Origin: Phoronis australis
Lineage: Eukaryota; Phoronida; Phoronidae
Assembly (NCBI GenBank): GCA_002633005.1
Contig: NMRA01000741.1
Coordinates: forward strand, 62,001-126,000
Reading direction: 5' to 3'
DNA length: 64,000 bases
A model generated the notes under the pieces. That model was not told the origin of the DNA and made no database searches. It saw nothing but the letters and a program-made list of their open reading frames with translations. Below are positions 1 through 10,699 of this stretch, piece by piece. Both the position numbers and the translations under genes were made by a program. The stretch's first letter is position 1. The number at the start of each line of letters is the position of its first letter.

Positions 1-429
1 ACTGCTGAGTGGGTGTCGGGGTCGCATCATCCCACAATCTCGATAACTCGATTAAGTTAGGCCCAGAGGGAAAAATTGGGTAAGAAAACAAAAGGTTAGA
101 CAATTAAAGACGTCCAATCAAATAAGTATCAAATTTACGTTTTGGAAAGAAAAGTGGTTCCTGTTGGCTCTTTATCTGTTTGTGATACATTATCCATATC
201 CTTTATCTGAGTGTCTTACCTCAGTTTGTGCTGTAGTCAAAAGGATGGTCGTGGCCATCATGAGTACAATGATTGTCATACTACATACCCGTTTTGATCT
301 TTCTTCGAATGTGGCTAGACCAGATGCCTCGAGCGAAACACATTCAAATCCACCATTTAAACCCTCCTCAGCTTCATAGGAAAGTGTGAGCAGCCACTTC
401 ACGACGACCTCTACCTTTTCTTGCACGGC

Positions 430-645
430 CGAGATCTTGAGTCTTGGGTGGCGGCTCCTTTACCAATTCCACGCAAGAATGTCATTGCCAGACTCGGCTC
501 TGAGGTATTGAGGGAGGCAAGACTCGTTAGAATCTTGCCTAGACTAAAGGCATCTGATTTTATTTTTGGGCTTGTTGGATGTCCCACTTGAAGTTCCGGT
601 GCCAGGTGTAAGCACTTTTTTCTGCTCTGTATACGTAGCTCTGTG
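430..645 (-). pseudogene. Kinase-like exon, tandem copy A (frameshifted)
   Basis: Read on the minus strand, an acceptor-like TTTTCACACACAG is followed by a frame giving HLAPELQVGHPTS, then KSDAFSLG, which fits the APE motif and subdomain IX (the invariant Asp of D-x-W/F-S-x-G) of protein kinases. Further on are SLAMTFLRGIGKGAA and, after a frame change, an AVQEKVE stretch. The frame breaks near 475. Inferred: an exon for the kinase C-lobe, now not translatable as one piece. The catalytic HRD and DFG motifs were not found nearby and may have lain in other exons. Confidence 0.45.
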
Positions 646-1269
646 TGTGAAAATGATTGTTATATGGCTAGTTTCAGCACACAAAAAGGTCACACTCGGT
701 GCACCCACAACACCACCGTAGAGAAACAACATGATTAGTTTCTAACACAAACTAATAGTTCCGATCTTTCTTGTCTCATGATTGGTCACTAAAACAGAAG
801 TCGAGTAACTTCTGGCCCACTAACTACTGTATCGACGTATTATTGCTGAGGGGGTGTCAGAGTCGTATCATCCAAAAACCTCCCGGTACTTGTCGATTAA
901 GTTGGGAGCCAGAGAGAAAAATTGGGTAAGAAACCAACAGGTTAGACAAAGATGTCTCATCAAATAAGTATTACAAATTTACGTTTTGAACAGAAGTGGT
1001 TCCTGTTGGCTCATTATTATTTTGTGACACATTCTCCCCTACCCTTTATCTGAGTGTTTCTTATCTTTAATTTTTTATCACTCAGTCCTCTATGCTCTAG
1101 TCAACAAGATGCTCGTGGCCATAATGAATAAAATGATTGACGCAGTACATATACCCGTTTTGATCTTTCTTCTATGTTGCTAGACCAGATGCCTCGGGCG
1201 AAACACATTTAAACCTACCATTTAAACCCTCCTGAGCGGTCATGGGAATGCGTGAGCAGCCACGAGGAG

Positions 1270-1520
1270 CTATACCTTTTCTTGTATGGCCGAGAGCTCG
1301 AGTCTTTGGTTTGGCATAAGATGGGCGGCTCTTTTACCAATTCCACGCAAGAATGGCATTGCAAGATTCGGCTCTGAGGTCTTGAAGGAGGCGAGACTCA
1401 TTAGAATCGTGCCTAGGCTAAAGGCATCTGATTTTGTGCTCGTTGGATGTCCCACTTGAACTTCCGGTGCCAGATGAAAGCACTCTTCTTTCTGTTCTGT
1501 ATCCACTGATAGCTCTGCAT
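1270..1520 (-). pseudogene. Kinase-like exon, tandem copy B (best preserved)
   Basis: The minus strand keeps one open frame of about 78 codons. It reads ECFHLAPEVQVGHPTSTKSD followed directly by AFSLGTIL, then PFLRGIGKRAAHLMPNQRLE. LAPEV matches the kinase APE motif, TKSDAFSLG matches subdomain IX, and the last Arg matches the subdomain XI Arg position. An intron-like TTTTCAG lies just upstream in minus-strand sense. The frame is open, but no complete kinase domain can be assembled around it. It could be an exon of a live multi-exon gene whose other exons were not recognised. Confidence 0.5.
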
Positions 1521-1699
1521 CTGAAAATGATTGTTATCTGGTCAATTTCAACACACAAAAACGTCACGCTCTGTTCAACCACACCTCCAGCGATACACAA
1601 TATTGGCTAGGCTATTTCCTTGCAGAAACTTAACAGTTCGGATCTTTCTTGTCTCATGATTGGTTACTAAAAGTGAGGAGTGAGGTTGAGTAACTTCTA

Positions 1700-2130
1700 G
1701 TCCACCCACTATCGGAAATTTCCAAAGATAAGCCGATGAGCTTGTATTTGAAAATGAAAATTTTCAGGCGTTTTAGCAACACCAAATCAATGCTCGGGCG
1801 TTTATTCGGAAATGTGGCGTGTAAACGGAAAGTCAAAGTTTTGCTGACATGAAGATTTTTTTACTTAAAACTGGTTTTTTTATATTAGGTTTATAAATGC
1901 TTAGTTTTCCAATACCTTGTTCGTTCTATAAATGCTCCACAAAACTGAATTTGTGACAAAAAAATGACGCTGAGTGGGATTTTAAGAGGAACATTTCCAA
2001 ATAAACGCCCCACTATCTGGAGATTTGAAACCGCAAGTTGTAACACCAAATAAACGCCCATGGGCGTCGAATAAACGCTCATGGGTGTTTCATCTGATGG
2101 TATATCTATGGAAAATCCGGTATTCTACTG
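1700..2130. repeat. Inserted element with GGGCGTTTATT inverted repeats
   Basis: GGGCGTTTATTCGGAAATGT at about 1796-1815 is matched in reverse complement by ACATTTCCAAATAAACGCCC at 1991-2010. Further AATAAACGCCC or AATAAACGCTC motifs lie at about 2048 and 2070, and ACACCAAAT is repeated directly (about 1780 and 2043). The block is absent from the other units of the tandem array. That fits a nested non-autonomous element (MITE-like) which lengthened the second unit. Exact ends are unclear. Confidence 0.5.
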
Positions 2131-2348
2131 GCGAATTACTTCCACAACCTCGACAATTTTCGATTGAGTTAGAGCCAGAGAGAAACATTGGGTATTCGAA
2201 AACAAAAGGTTAATAGACAAAGATGTGCAATGAGCTAAGTAATACAAATTACGTTTTGCACAGAAGTGGTTCCTATTGGTTCTTCATTCGTTTGTAATAC
2301 ATTATCCTTACTCTTTTTCTGGATGTCTCTCAGCTTTAAATTTTTTTG

Positions 2349-2625
2349 TCACTCAGACGAAATGAGTACCTTTTCTTGCACGGCCGAGAGCTCGAGTCTT
2401 CGGTTTGGCATGAAATGGGCTGCTCCGTTACCAATTTCATATATGAATGTTATAGCCAGTCTCGTCTCTGGGGTCTTGAGGGAAGCATGACTCGTTAGAA
2501 TCTTTCCTAGGCTAAAGGCATCCGATTTTGTGCTCGTTGGATGTCCCACTTGAACTTCCGGTCCCAGATGTAATGTTTCTTCTTTTTTCGCTGTATTCAT
2601 AGCTCTGTATCTGAAAATGATTGTA
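2349..2625 (-). pseudogene. Kinase-like exon, tandem copy C
   Basis: On the minus strand an acceptor-like ATTTTCAG (about 2608-2615) is followed by a frame reading EETLHLGPEVQVGHPTSTKS then DAFSLGKIL, and later FIYEIGNGAAHFMPNRRLE and AVQEKV. The APE Ala is replaced by Gly (LGPEV), while the subdomain IX Asp and Gly are kept. The frame stays open for over 100 codons, partly because it also reads through the upstream intron-like part. As in copies A and B, no HRD or DFG loop is visible. Confidence 0.48.
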
Positions 2626-3220
2626 ATCTGGTTGATGTCAGCACAGAAAAAAGTCACGCTCGGTTCACCCACAACACCACCGGCGAGATACAATATTGAC
2701 TAGACTAGTTCCTATAGCAAAAACTGAACAGTTCCGATATTTGGTGTCTCATGATTAGTCACTGAAACTGAGGTCGAGTAACTTCTGGCCCACCCTTTTC
2801 TATACGGGCGTATTACTGCTGAGCGGATGTCTGGGTCGCATCATCCCACAACCTCAATATTTGTCGATTGAGTTAGGCCTAGAGAGAAAAATTGGGTAAG
2901 CAAACAAAAAAGGCTAGGCAAAGATGTCCAATCAATTTATTATTACAAATGTACGTTTTGAACAGTAGTGGTTCCTGTTGGCTATTTATCCGTTTGTGAT
3001 CATCTCCCTACCCTTTGTCTGAGTGTCTTTTAGCTTTAAAAATTTTTGATCACTCAGTCTTCGGTCTAGTCACCGGGATGTTCGTGGCCATAGGGAATAC
3101 AATGATTAACACAGTACTTTCCTGTTTTGATCTGTCTTCTATGTGATTAGACGAGATGCCTCTGGTGAAACACATTCAAATCTACCATTTAAACCCTCCG
3201 CAGCCACTTGACGACGACTT

Positions 3221-3450
3221 CTACCTGAGAGCTCGAGTCTTTGGTTTTGGTATGAGATGGGCGGCTCTTTTACCAATTCCACGCAAGAACGTCATTGCGA
3301 GACTGTCTCTGGGGTCTTGAGGGAGGCAAGACTCGTTAGAATCTTGCCCAGGGTAAAGGTTCCGATTTTGTGCTCGTTTAATTTCCCAATTGAATCTCAG
3401 GTGCCAGATGTTAGCACTTTTTTTCTCGTCTGTACGTGATAGTCGGATTT
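3221..3450 (-). pseudogene. Kinase-like exon, tandem copy D (most decayed)
   Basis: The HLAPEIQLG core can still be read on the minus strand, but a stop codon sits just before it and another just after it. The following subdomain IX motif is damaged (TSTKSEPLPW where the sisters have TSTKSDAFSLG). A second frame carries LAMTFLRGIGKRAAHL, matching copies A and B. Upstream in minus-strand sense (3450-3610) the sequence differs from the other copies. This copy cannot encode a working kinase segment. Confidence 0.42.
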
Positions 3451-3830
3451 TTATTTGTTTCAATCTCAGGTCACCTTTTAAGTAATGAATGACTTCGCCT
3501 TTTCCAATTTTAATTTCATATCTGCCCCAGTAGCTAGATCTTCCAAACATTTTATGATGTATTTTGCCCCCACAGTGATATCTACAAAAGCTCTCACTGC
3601 AGAGTGGCATTTGGATTCCCGTTGAAACCCTTCACATCGTGGTCTTACATGCTTGATTTCGGTTACGAAAAATTTTGATGTGACATTGGAAGTTTTTCTT
3701 CTCCAATTCGTGTCCTTTAATCAAGAAATAAACGCAAAAATGGAAAAAGTCTCCCCATTGTGTTCTACACCAGTCTCTATCTGTAGTAGTCTCGAATACT
3801 GAATTCAAACTGAGTATTTTGAAACGTTGA

Positions 3831-4010
3831 ATGTGGGGAAAGTGCAGTAATCGTAATCGGACTGACAGAGTTCCATTGTTTGCGTTTCTAAAAGACCCTA
3901 AGGTCGTCCAGAATTGGCACAGCCGAGTTCGTGCATCGGACACCAGTATGACAGTACAGTGGTCAGCCCATTTTGAAGAATCGTGCTTCGATCCGTCGGA
4001 AAAACGGTAA
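3831..4010 (+). pseudogene. THAP-like zinc-finger fragment
   Basis: A 59-codon frame opens with ATG right after an in-frame stop. It reads GKCSNRNRTDRVPLFAFLKD, then NWHSRVRA, and later SAHFEESCFDPSEKR before the stop. This fits the THAP (C2CH) DNA-binding fold: a Cys-Ser-Asn-Arg start, a pLFxFPkDP-type strand, the invariant-type Trp, and the HFeesCFd end. The first zinc Cys is missing and the third Cys of C-x-x-H is replaced by Trp (WSAH), so the zinc site looks broken. THAP domains occur in host genes and in P-element-type transposases, so this may be a decayed transposase start or one exon of a lost gene. Confidence 0.45.
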
Positions 4011-4410
4011 TTTGATGAAGGTTTCTCCAACGTGTAGCCTAAGTGCAATTGATGGAGAAGAAATATACTGTGTTGTATCGTTGCTGTAGTTGCCAACCAC
4101 ATACGCAGAGTATGAGTCTCGGCATCAAAAATTGTGACTGGGATAATGAATGAGATTACAGTAAGTTTCTTTCAAACTATTGTTCAAGATTTTGTGAAAA
4201 TGCATGCTATCCACAAATCGATGCCCATTAATAGAAAGTGGGAAGAAGATGTTATTAAATCGTTTGATGTCATGACCGCAGCCGGCACATGGGTTGGAGT
4301 CGGACACTGGACCGAAATAATTTACGAATCCCAACCCTGCAAATTTTTCGTAATTTTGAAACAGACAAACAGAAGTAAATATCATTTACCGGAAGTGAAA
4401 TCCAGCTAGC

Positions 4411-6015
4411 ATTATTATAATTAGGTATGTATCATCGTTTCTGACAAACGCACTCGGCTTTCGAAGAAATTAAATCAGTGTCCCCTAATCGCGACTGGGC
4501 TTTGACAATCAGAGTAAATACTAGGGATAAGACGGTAAACAAAAATTTCGGCTAGGTACGATTTCTGTTCCGTTCACAAATCAAGATTCAAAATAATGTA
4601 TTCTGTTTTGAAACTGTATTTTAACAACAACAACAGATTTCTAGAACTTGGTTCAATTTTTTTCAGAAAAATTAGCTTATCAACGTTTTGGTGACAGTGA
4701 AGCCAGCTGTTGTTGAACCTAAAACAAAGACATTATTACCTTGCTTCAGTTATCAGATGGAAGAAGCCAAAAGTATATCACCCCCTCACCAGCAGAAGAA
4801 CTTTTTTCTTGATTTAGTGGCAGTAGGCCTATATACACACAACGTACCGAGAGTGGCGGTAGATGAAGGAATAATGTCAAGTGGGGTATTGCTTCATCTA
4901 CGCCAATCGAGGTACGTTTTGTATTTATCCCTTACGCTTCAAATTTCTAAGTTCCTTTTATTTTTTCGACAGATTCTTTAAATACTTCGCTCAGACTTTT
5001 CTTGTGGCGGATCACATCCTATATGTATGTACTTGCGCGTTAGTTTGCAACTTTTCCCTTGTAAAAGAAACAGTTTTCAGTTTTAAATGTAACGATTTAT
5101 TACTTGAAAAAGAGATAACAAAGATGAAAACAACGGTAACTGTGCATTGAACTTGCAACATCTCCTGAAAATAGTTAAATAACAACAATGTAATTGATAT
5201 TGTAGTTACAGAGGCGAGGAGTTGGCGTCCGAGTTGCAAACGATATAATATTTAGCAATTGAAAACTGAGACAGAACTGTCATATAATTAACAGTCCTGT
5301 TCCAGATATTACGATTGGGAGCTGATTGCATGTCGAGTGTTATTTTTACTGCTGCAATTGTATTACTTTAAACTATTTTTGGAAAGTTTGATGATCGACC
5401 CGGCTGACGACGTCGAGTCGACATTGACCTACCTTTTGAACTTTCCATGTCAGAGTTCACTGTTGAAGTAGTGCTGGAGGTGAATACGGAAAACATTATT
5501 GCATGGTCGTTTTGCACTCCATTGATTCAACGCGTGGGATAAAGGGCTTTAATAATCACTCTGAAATTGAAATTAGGACTGTCCGCAGACTGTTTAGACT
5601 CCGGCTCGGCTTCACTCGCCGGCGGAAGACACCGTTGCTTGAGGGTCGATTTCGTGCGGCTTCAAATTAACACGCAAACTTTGCCGATACAGCGAAGTTT
5701 AACTCATTACTTGTTTCACTTTTTGGCCTTTGTGTCGTCTTCGCCCCCATATCTATACCTAGTTGTCCTCCTAATATTCGTCAATTAAGATTGCTCTCCA
5801 AGTTTTCGTAACTTACAAAATCGCTATTATCCGCCAATGCATAAATACTCTCATCTGATCAACGTTTTCCACTGATGGCATCACGTGGCTGGAAACCAAA
5901 AATAAGTGCTTGTTTAGTTAGATTTCGTGTTATGAAATTATTATACACAGTTTCTAACATCAGAAAGTATAAAATTTACTGTAAGAACGCTTTAACTTTG
6001 GACCCCTGTTTTAAG
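4411..6015. other. No gene recognised
   Basis: AT-rich sequence with only short, lineage-unspecific open frames of under 100 codons. No conserved domain, splice-linked exon set or RNA gene was seen. A slightly GC-richer patch around 5400-5650 has no recognisable coding content. Confidence 0.4.
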
Positions 6016-6016
6016 T

Positions 6017-6075
6017 CTGTGCTCTAGTCAACAGGAGGCTCGTGGCCATAATGAATAGAGTGATTGACAAAGTGT
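6017..6075. repeat. Stray fragment of the 1-3610 tandem unit
   Basis: GCTCTAGTCAACAGGAGGCT then CGTGGCCATAATGAATAGAG from 6021 closely matches copy B of the array at about 1094-1141 (GCTCTAGTCAACAAGATGCT then CGTGGCCATAATGAATAAAA). A second, weaker match to the adjoining part of the unit (ATGATTGGCACAGTGCATACCTG) lies at 6810. This shows the unit, or part of it, is dispersed beyond the array. Confidence 0.55.
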
Positions 6076-6869
6076 GCGAACCACAAATATTGGAAGTGGA
6101 AACGGAAGGGCATAACAAAGTAGATTACTGTAACGGAATTTGCGTTTTCTGTAGGTTGAAGACGAACCGCTCTTTTTGTTGGTGTGTAATGCTTATGCAG
6201 ACCTGCGTCAGTAGTATGTGAATGTAAATTTTGATAACCATAACCTTATCCTGTACTTCAAGAATGTTACGAAGACTCCTGTGGTCGATTGCATGAAACA
6301 GTCCCTAAATATTTTTTTGCGTATTAATATTTTTATGGACTTGCATTTGCAATATTTTTATCATTTAATCTTGATTATGAGCTCCTCTTTGGTTTATGAC
6401 GTTTTCTAATAATATTACTAAAAACTGTCCCCAGAGTCTATTGAAAATGAAAGTGGACTTAGTCCTTTAATTTGGAGTGTTGCATGAACAAATCCCTAAT
6501 TATTTTCGATAATATTGCCACTTTGGATTTGTATCAAAGTCAAAAGTTGATTTAGTAATGAAACTAAAACTATACAAGAAAGGGCAATCGGTGTTTTCAC
6601 AAGTCCAAAAATACACAGTAGATTTAGGGAACTTAGTCGAGTCTCTATTTGAGACTTTTTCACGCAAGCGATCACAGATGTAAAGTTGGTATATTTAGTC
6701 ACAGTGCGTAGAGAACAATTATTTTAACTCGATGTTTTGTATTTAACAGTGCTTGTTTGCATATTTTTTATTGTACTTCGGGCCTCCGGCCTCGAATAAA
6801 ATAAAGTAAATGATTGGCACAGTGCATACCTGTTTAGATTGTTCCCCGATGCGTCTGGTCTACCGTGTG

Positions 6870-8740
6870 CATTATTGTTTCACGCACACCCGTAAGTTGT
6901 CACCCCTGTATACAACGTGACTTGTTAGAATGAAGATGGTGATACACACAACTGTATGATTTGTCTCTGCAAGTTCGTGCTGTCAGCCTCCGAACTCAAC
7001 ATATTGCCGTTTCTGGAATAACCCGGCGAACCTGTAATTCCATAGGATACTTGGATTGAACATAGTATCATTGAGCTTTACTAAATTACTGCTAAAATAG
7101 GGCCTCGAGCAAAATAGGGGTCCCTTGCAGAAACGTGAACCAAAACAAATTTTTGTTTGGAACTTTTAAGTGAATAGTTGCGCCAGTCGAGAACAAGAAG
7201 TGTTGGTGCAATGCTTTTAGTATACAGCATGATTTTCTATACTGTTAATTTATTTTTAGCGGAGCTTTGTATTGCTGTAAATTGGCAATATTGTCAACGG
7301 TTGCGTAAACGTCAATGTCAGCGTGGTCAGAATTGGAGTGGAAAATCTCCATCACGTAGATGTACGTTTGTAGCTTAGTTTACGTGAACGTTTCTTGAAA
7401 GAAAAATAACTATCTCACGATTACCAGGATTCGTCTTACATTGGTTGAATGTTTGTGCAAATGTGCCTGTTTAATTTTTTTGTTTATTGAGGCCTTTAAT
7501 ACAAATAAACGTATTGATTCGTCTTGGTAATCTAATGATACGATATAAAATGTTGAGCACCTTGTAATGTATGCATAAGTCTTCTACTTACATATGCTAT
7601 ACACATGATATTGTCTCAAGTCGGACATTTAGTCATACATTCAGTTGTCTTGTGGTTAAAATGAAACAAACATATTACAGCGGTCATCAGGGAAGAAAGG
7701 GCTGCAGTTTGAAGGTACTTATCTGTATTTTTTATCTTTACTTGTACTTGTTTTAGTCATAATAAATGACCTTATATCGCCTACCTCTGTCTCCTTTTCA
7801 TCTCTGGTAACGAGCTTGCGACGTACGTATCATTTATCTATTATTTGGAACATATGTTAATCATAACTATTATTCGAGACATATGTCGATCATAAACTTT
7901 CATTTCACTATAGCTCCGGTAAACGAAGGAGTATCTCAAAAATAAAGCAGAAGTCTCTACATTGTTCTGAACAGTGATAACATGACGATTCTATCCCTGA
8001 GTCACCTGCGAGTGCTCCACATTATCTGAGCCTAATTCTGAAAGCAAGTCAAAAACTTTTGAAAATTTTTTGCACGATCAATATCAAAATATTCACGAAG
8101 GATTTGGGACAGTTGTGTTTAAAGACGAAACGTCCAACTGAATCCACAAAGGTTTTTCAGATTTCCAACATTGGGATGGTCCATTTGAAAAATCAAAGCG
8201 ATCATTCAAAGAGTCAGGTCCTACATTGCTCAAAAGTGATCTTTCCAGAAAAGTTAAAGGGGAAGGCCAAGAGTAGTTAGCATATTCCTTAATAACTGGG
8301 TGTGTCTATTGTTTTGTTTACATGCTTTTTTCAATATTCATTTGTTACGAGCGACTTTTACCATCTGCGAAACCCAGCTCTCAGTTGAAATATTGAAGAA
8401 GGAATGTCCATCCGATATTGACGAAGACTTTATTGGTGAAATGCTGCATTTCCATACTTGTGTGACGTAGAATGACTGACTGGGCTGGTCAAAAAGATTT
8501 CAAGTACTTGTATCAAATAATCTGAAAAGTTTGAATTAAATCAGCGTCCCCAAACACGGAATATGAGTTGATAACGTTTGTGAGTGTCATGGTCACTAAT
8601 TACCCTTTAGAATGATATTTTCACAATTTAAAGGAATAGAAAGTGTAGTGAGATTAACGACATCGGTTTCGCAAGAAAAAGTATATGCATTACCTATAAT
8701 GTGCGCGGAAAGGTGAAAGTTAAGATGTCTTGACTCTGAA
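6870..8740. other. No gene recognised
   Basis: Short open frames only, with no domain resemblance. No tRNA, rRNA or other structured RNA pattern was noticed. A low-complexity polyglutamine or polyproline tract is also absent. Confidence 0.4.
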
Positions 8741-8744
8741 AGCA

Positions 8745-9430
8745 GAATTGAAGAATTTAAATCCTATTTGATCGCAGCCAATTTGGCCAGCCTGCCAAGC
8801 GCTTGTCGGCGCGCGACGCTATTGACTTACCTCTGCTCCGAGAGACAACGAGTACTTTCGGTCCTCGATCACACCAACTGACACCTACGATGAACTAGTT
8901 TCACCTTTTCACTCTCACTTAGAGAGAAAGTTTTATGTCTCGGCATAAGTTCCGCCAAAGGTCCCAGCGAGCTGCTGAGACTGTCCAGAACTTTGTTATT
9001 GTGCTGATCAGCTGAGCATCCAATGTAAGTTCTACCAGCTCCGAGAACAATTGGTCCATGGCCAACTCATTGCGAAAACTCACTCTCCAAAGATTCTCGA
9101 ACGTCTCCTCATGGAACCAGATACTCTCATATTAACTCCAGCGGTGAAGCTGGCAGAGACTAGTGAGCTGACTACCACACAGTCCCGTGAAATGGCATCT
9201 GCTACGCAGCATAGCTGTGCTCCAAAACTGAAACAAGGAACTCTAAATAATATCGTACGAATTCTGGACAACACCGTGTGAACTCTAAACACCAAATGAA
9301 TGGCTCACCACCTGAAAATAAAAACTGTAGGAACTGTGGTTCGAATAGTCACAATATACATGCAGTGATCTGCCTGGCAAAAAAGTAAAAGTGCACCTCC
9401 TGTCACTGAATCGGACATTTTCCGCAATTT
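8745..9430 (+). pseudogene. Decayed Ty3/Gypsy-type retrotransposon gag
   Basis: Pieces of a gag protein can be read in order over several frames. First comes EEFKSYLIAANLASLPSACR and ATLLTYLCSE (8746-8890), then TYDELVSPFHSHLERKF (about 8883-8935). Next is RHKFRQRSQRAAETVQNFVI (about 8940-9000), then LLMEPDTL and AVKLAETSE (about 9100-9160). Finally a zinc-knuckle-like CRNCGSNSHNIHAVICLAKK and CTSCH-x-IGHF (about 9325-9420) follows. This is the usual order of metazoan Ty3/Gypsy gag: capsid-like region, then CCHC knuckle. Stops and frameshifts interrupt it at least four times. No LTRs, protease, reverse transcriptase or integrase were recognised next to it. Confidence 0.6.
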
Positions 9431-9439
9431 ATCCTCAGT

Positions 9440-10440
9440 GTTGCTTAGTAGTTTGGGGCTTTTGGGAGACCCGTGTTCAAATGCTGACTTTAGTTGCAGG
9501 CAATGGAGTATTATTTGCGTTGTGGCTAGTTCGACAGACCTTTTGGGCGTCTGTATTGGTGATTTGATGGTACTACACATACAAACATTTTGGTGTACTT
9601 TGATATGTTTTGGAATGAGTGACATCACGGTATGCCTTTTTGGTCATTGGAGAGGAAACAGCTCAGTGGGATGTTCTTTATGTAAGTTTCATCTCTTATC
9701 TGGTACAGACTGTACTTGACCCTTTCTCTGCCTCCTTTTTTCTCTTGTGGCTTGTTTGAAAGAGTTGTCTTTGTGGGTGACAAAAACCAGAATGATATCG
9801 TCATAATCTCTAGTTAAGAACGTCCTCCCATACTATCCACACGTGCAGTTTTGTGGCTTGGATGAACACACTCGATGAATGTTGTTTACATGTTTTCTGG
9901 GTCTATAACCTCTCTTGTAGCTTGTGGACTGTCCTGTTCTAAGACGTCTGCTTCGGAAAGTTTCTGCAGAAGGTGGATTCGATTCGATTTGTCTGTGCAT
10001 GAGAGCATTGCCCCACTGCCAGCAAAGATTGCTCTTGGTATTAGGGTGAATTCATAGTGGCTGATAGCATGTTTCTGGTCGATTTGCCCAGCAGGCTACA
10101 ACTCCTGTTGTTCTCGTCATTGATCCTCAGCCTTGTTACTGCCAAACTTATCTGCCATCCGACTGTCAAAGGCAAAATGCATTTCCATTGAGTAGAGGAG
10201 AACTGGATTCCAAAGTGAACAGTGGAAATAATAACGAAATCTTCAAAAGATATGTCTCAAGTGTCTTTTCAAAAAGATATAGATATACACTGTAAATGTA
10301 CGTGTAGGTTAATCTGCGTTTCTGTGATTCATTTAAATATTCTGGGGGCTAGTATCTGCTATTAAAATCATTTAGATTACTGTATCATTTTAGAAATAGT
10401 GTTTTTCAATTCTTTACCCCACAAAATGTGGGTGCAGCCA
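9440..10440. other. Unassigned sequence after the gag relic
   Basis: If the retroelement once continued into pol, nothing recognisable is left. No YxDD reverse-transcriptase box, protease DTG or integrase HHCC pattern was seen in any frame. Only short open frames occur. Confidence 0.35.
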
Positions 10441-10449
10441 TTAAAACTA

Positions 10450-10680
10450 ACATTCTAAGTGACCCAAGAGCAGAAATACTGAGCAAAATGCATTTTACGG
10501 GCGCCATTTGTGAAATTTCAAGATGGCCGCCAATAAAATTAAAATTTCCAATTCATTGACTTCTCAGTGACCCAAGGGCGAATATATTGGGCAAAATCCA
10601 TTTTACCACCATTTGGCCACCGAAAAATGGAATTAATTATTTTCTGATTCGTCATTCCGGATGAGGTTTCCAAAAATATT
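10450..10680. repeat. Two imperfect direct repeats, about 110 bp apart
   Basis: AGTGACCCAAGAGCAGAAAT then ACTGAGCAAAATGCATTTTAC at about 10459 is repeated as AGTGACCCAAGGGCGAATAT then ATTGGGCAAAATCCATTTTAC at about 10567. Each is followed by a CCATTTG or GCCATTTG block. It looks like two units of a short diverged tandem repeat. Confidence 0.6.
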
Positions 10681-10699
10681 TAGTTTCCACTTTCCCCAA

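Larger units (their letters stand above)
1..3610. repeat. Four diverged tandem copies of a kinase-exon-bearing unit
   Basis: The same landmarks recur in the same order. A left edge reading CTGCTGAG...GTCGCATCATCC is seen near 1, 843 and 2817, with a truncated equivalent near 2134. It is followed by a GAGAAAAATTGGGTAAG block (about 70, 911, 2192, 2884), a GTGGTTCCTGTTGGCT block (about 155, 1000, 2265, 2968) and a minus-strand kinase-like exon. Spacing is about 840, 1290 and 680 bp; the longer second interval holds an inserted element at about 1700-2130. Copies differ by many substitutions and small indels, so this is an old array and not a recent duplication. The left end of the array is cut by the window edge. 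Confidence 0.75.

Noticed and set aside
3632-4102. Open frame of 156 codons on the minus strand
   Set aside because: It overlaps the THAP-like plus-strand frame, has no domain resemblance, and its composition looks like an antisense shadow.
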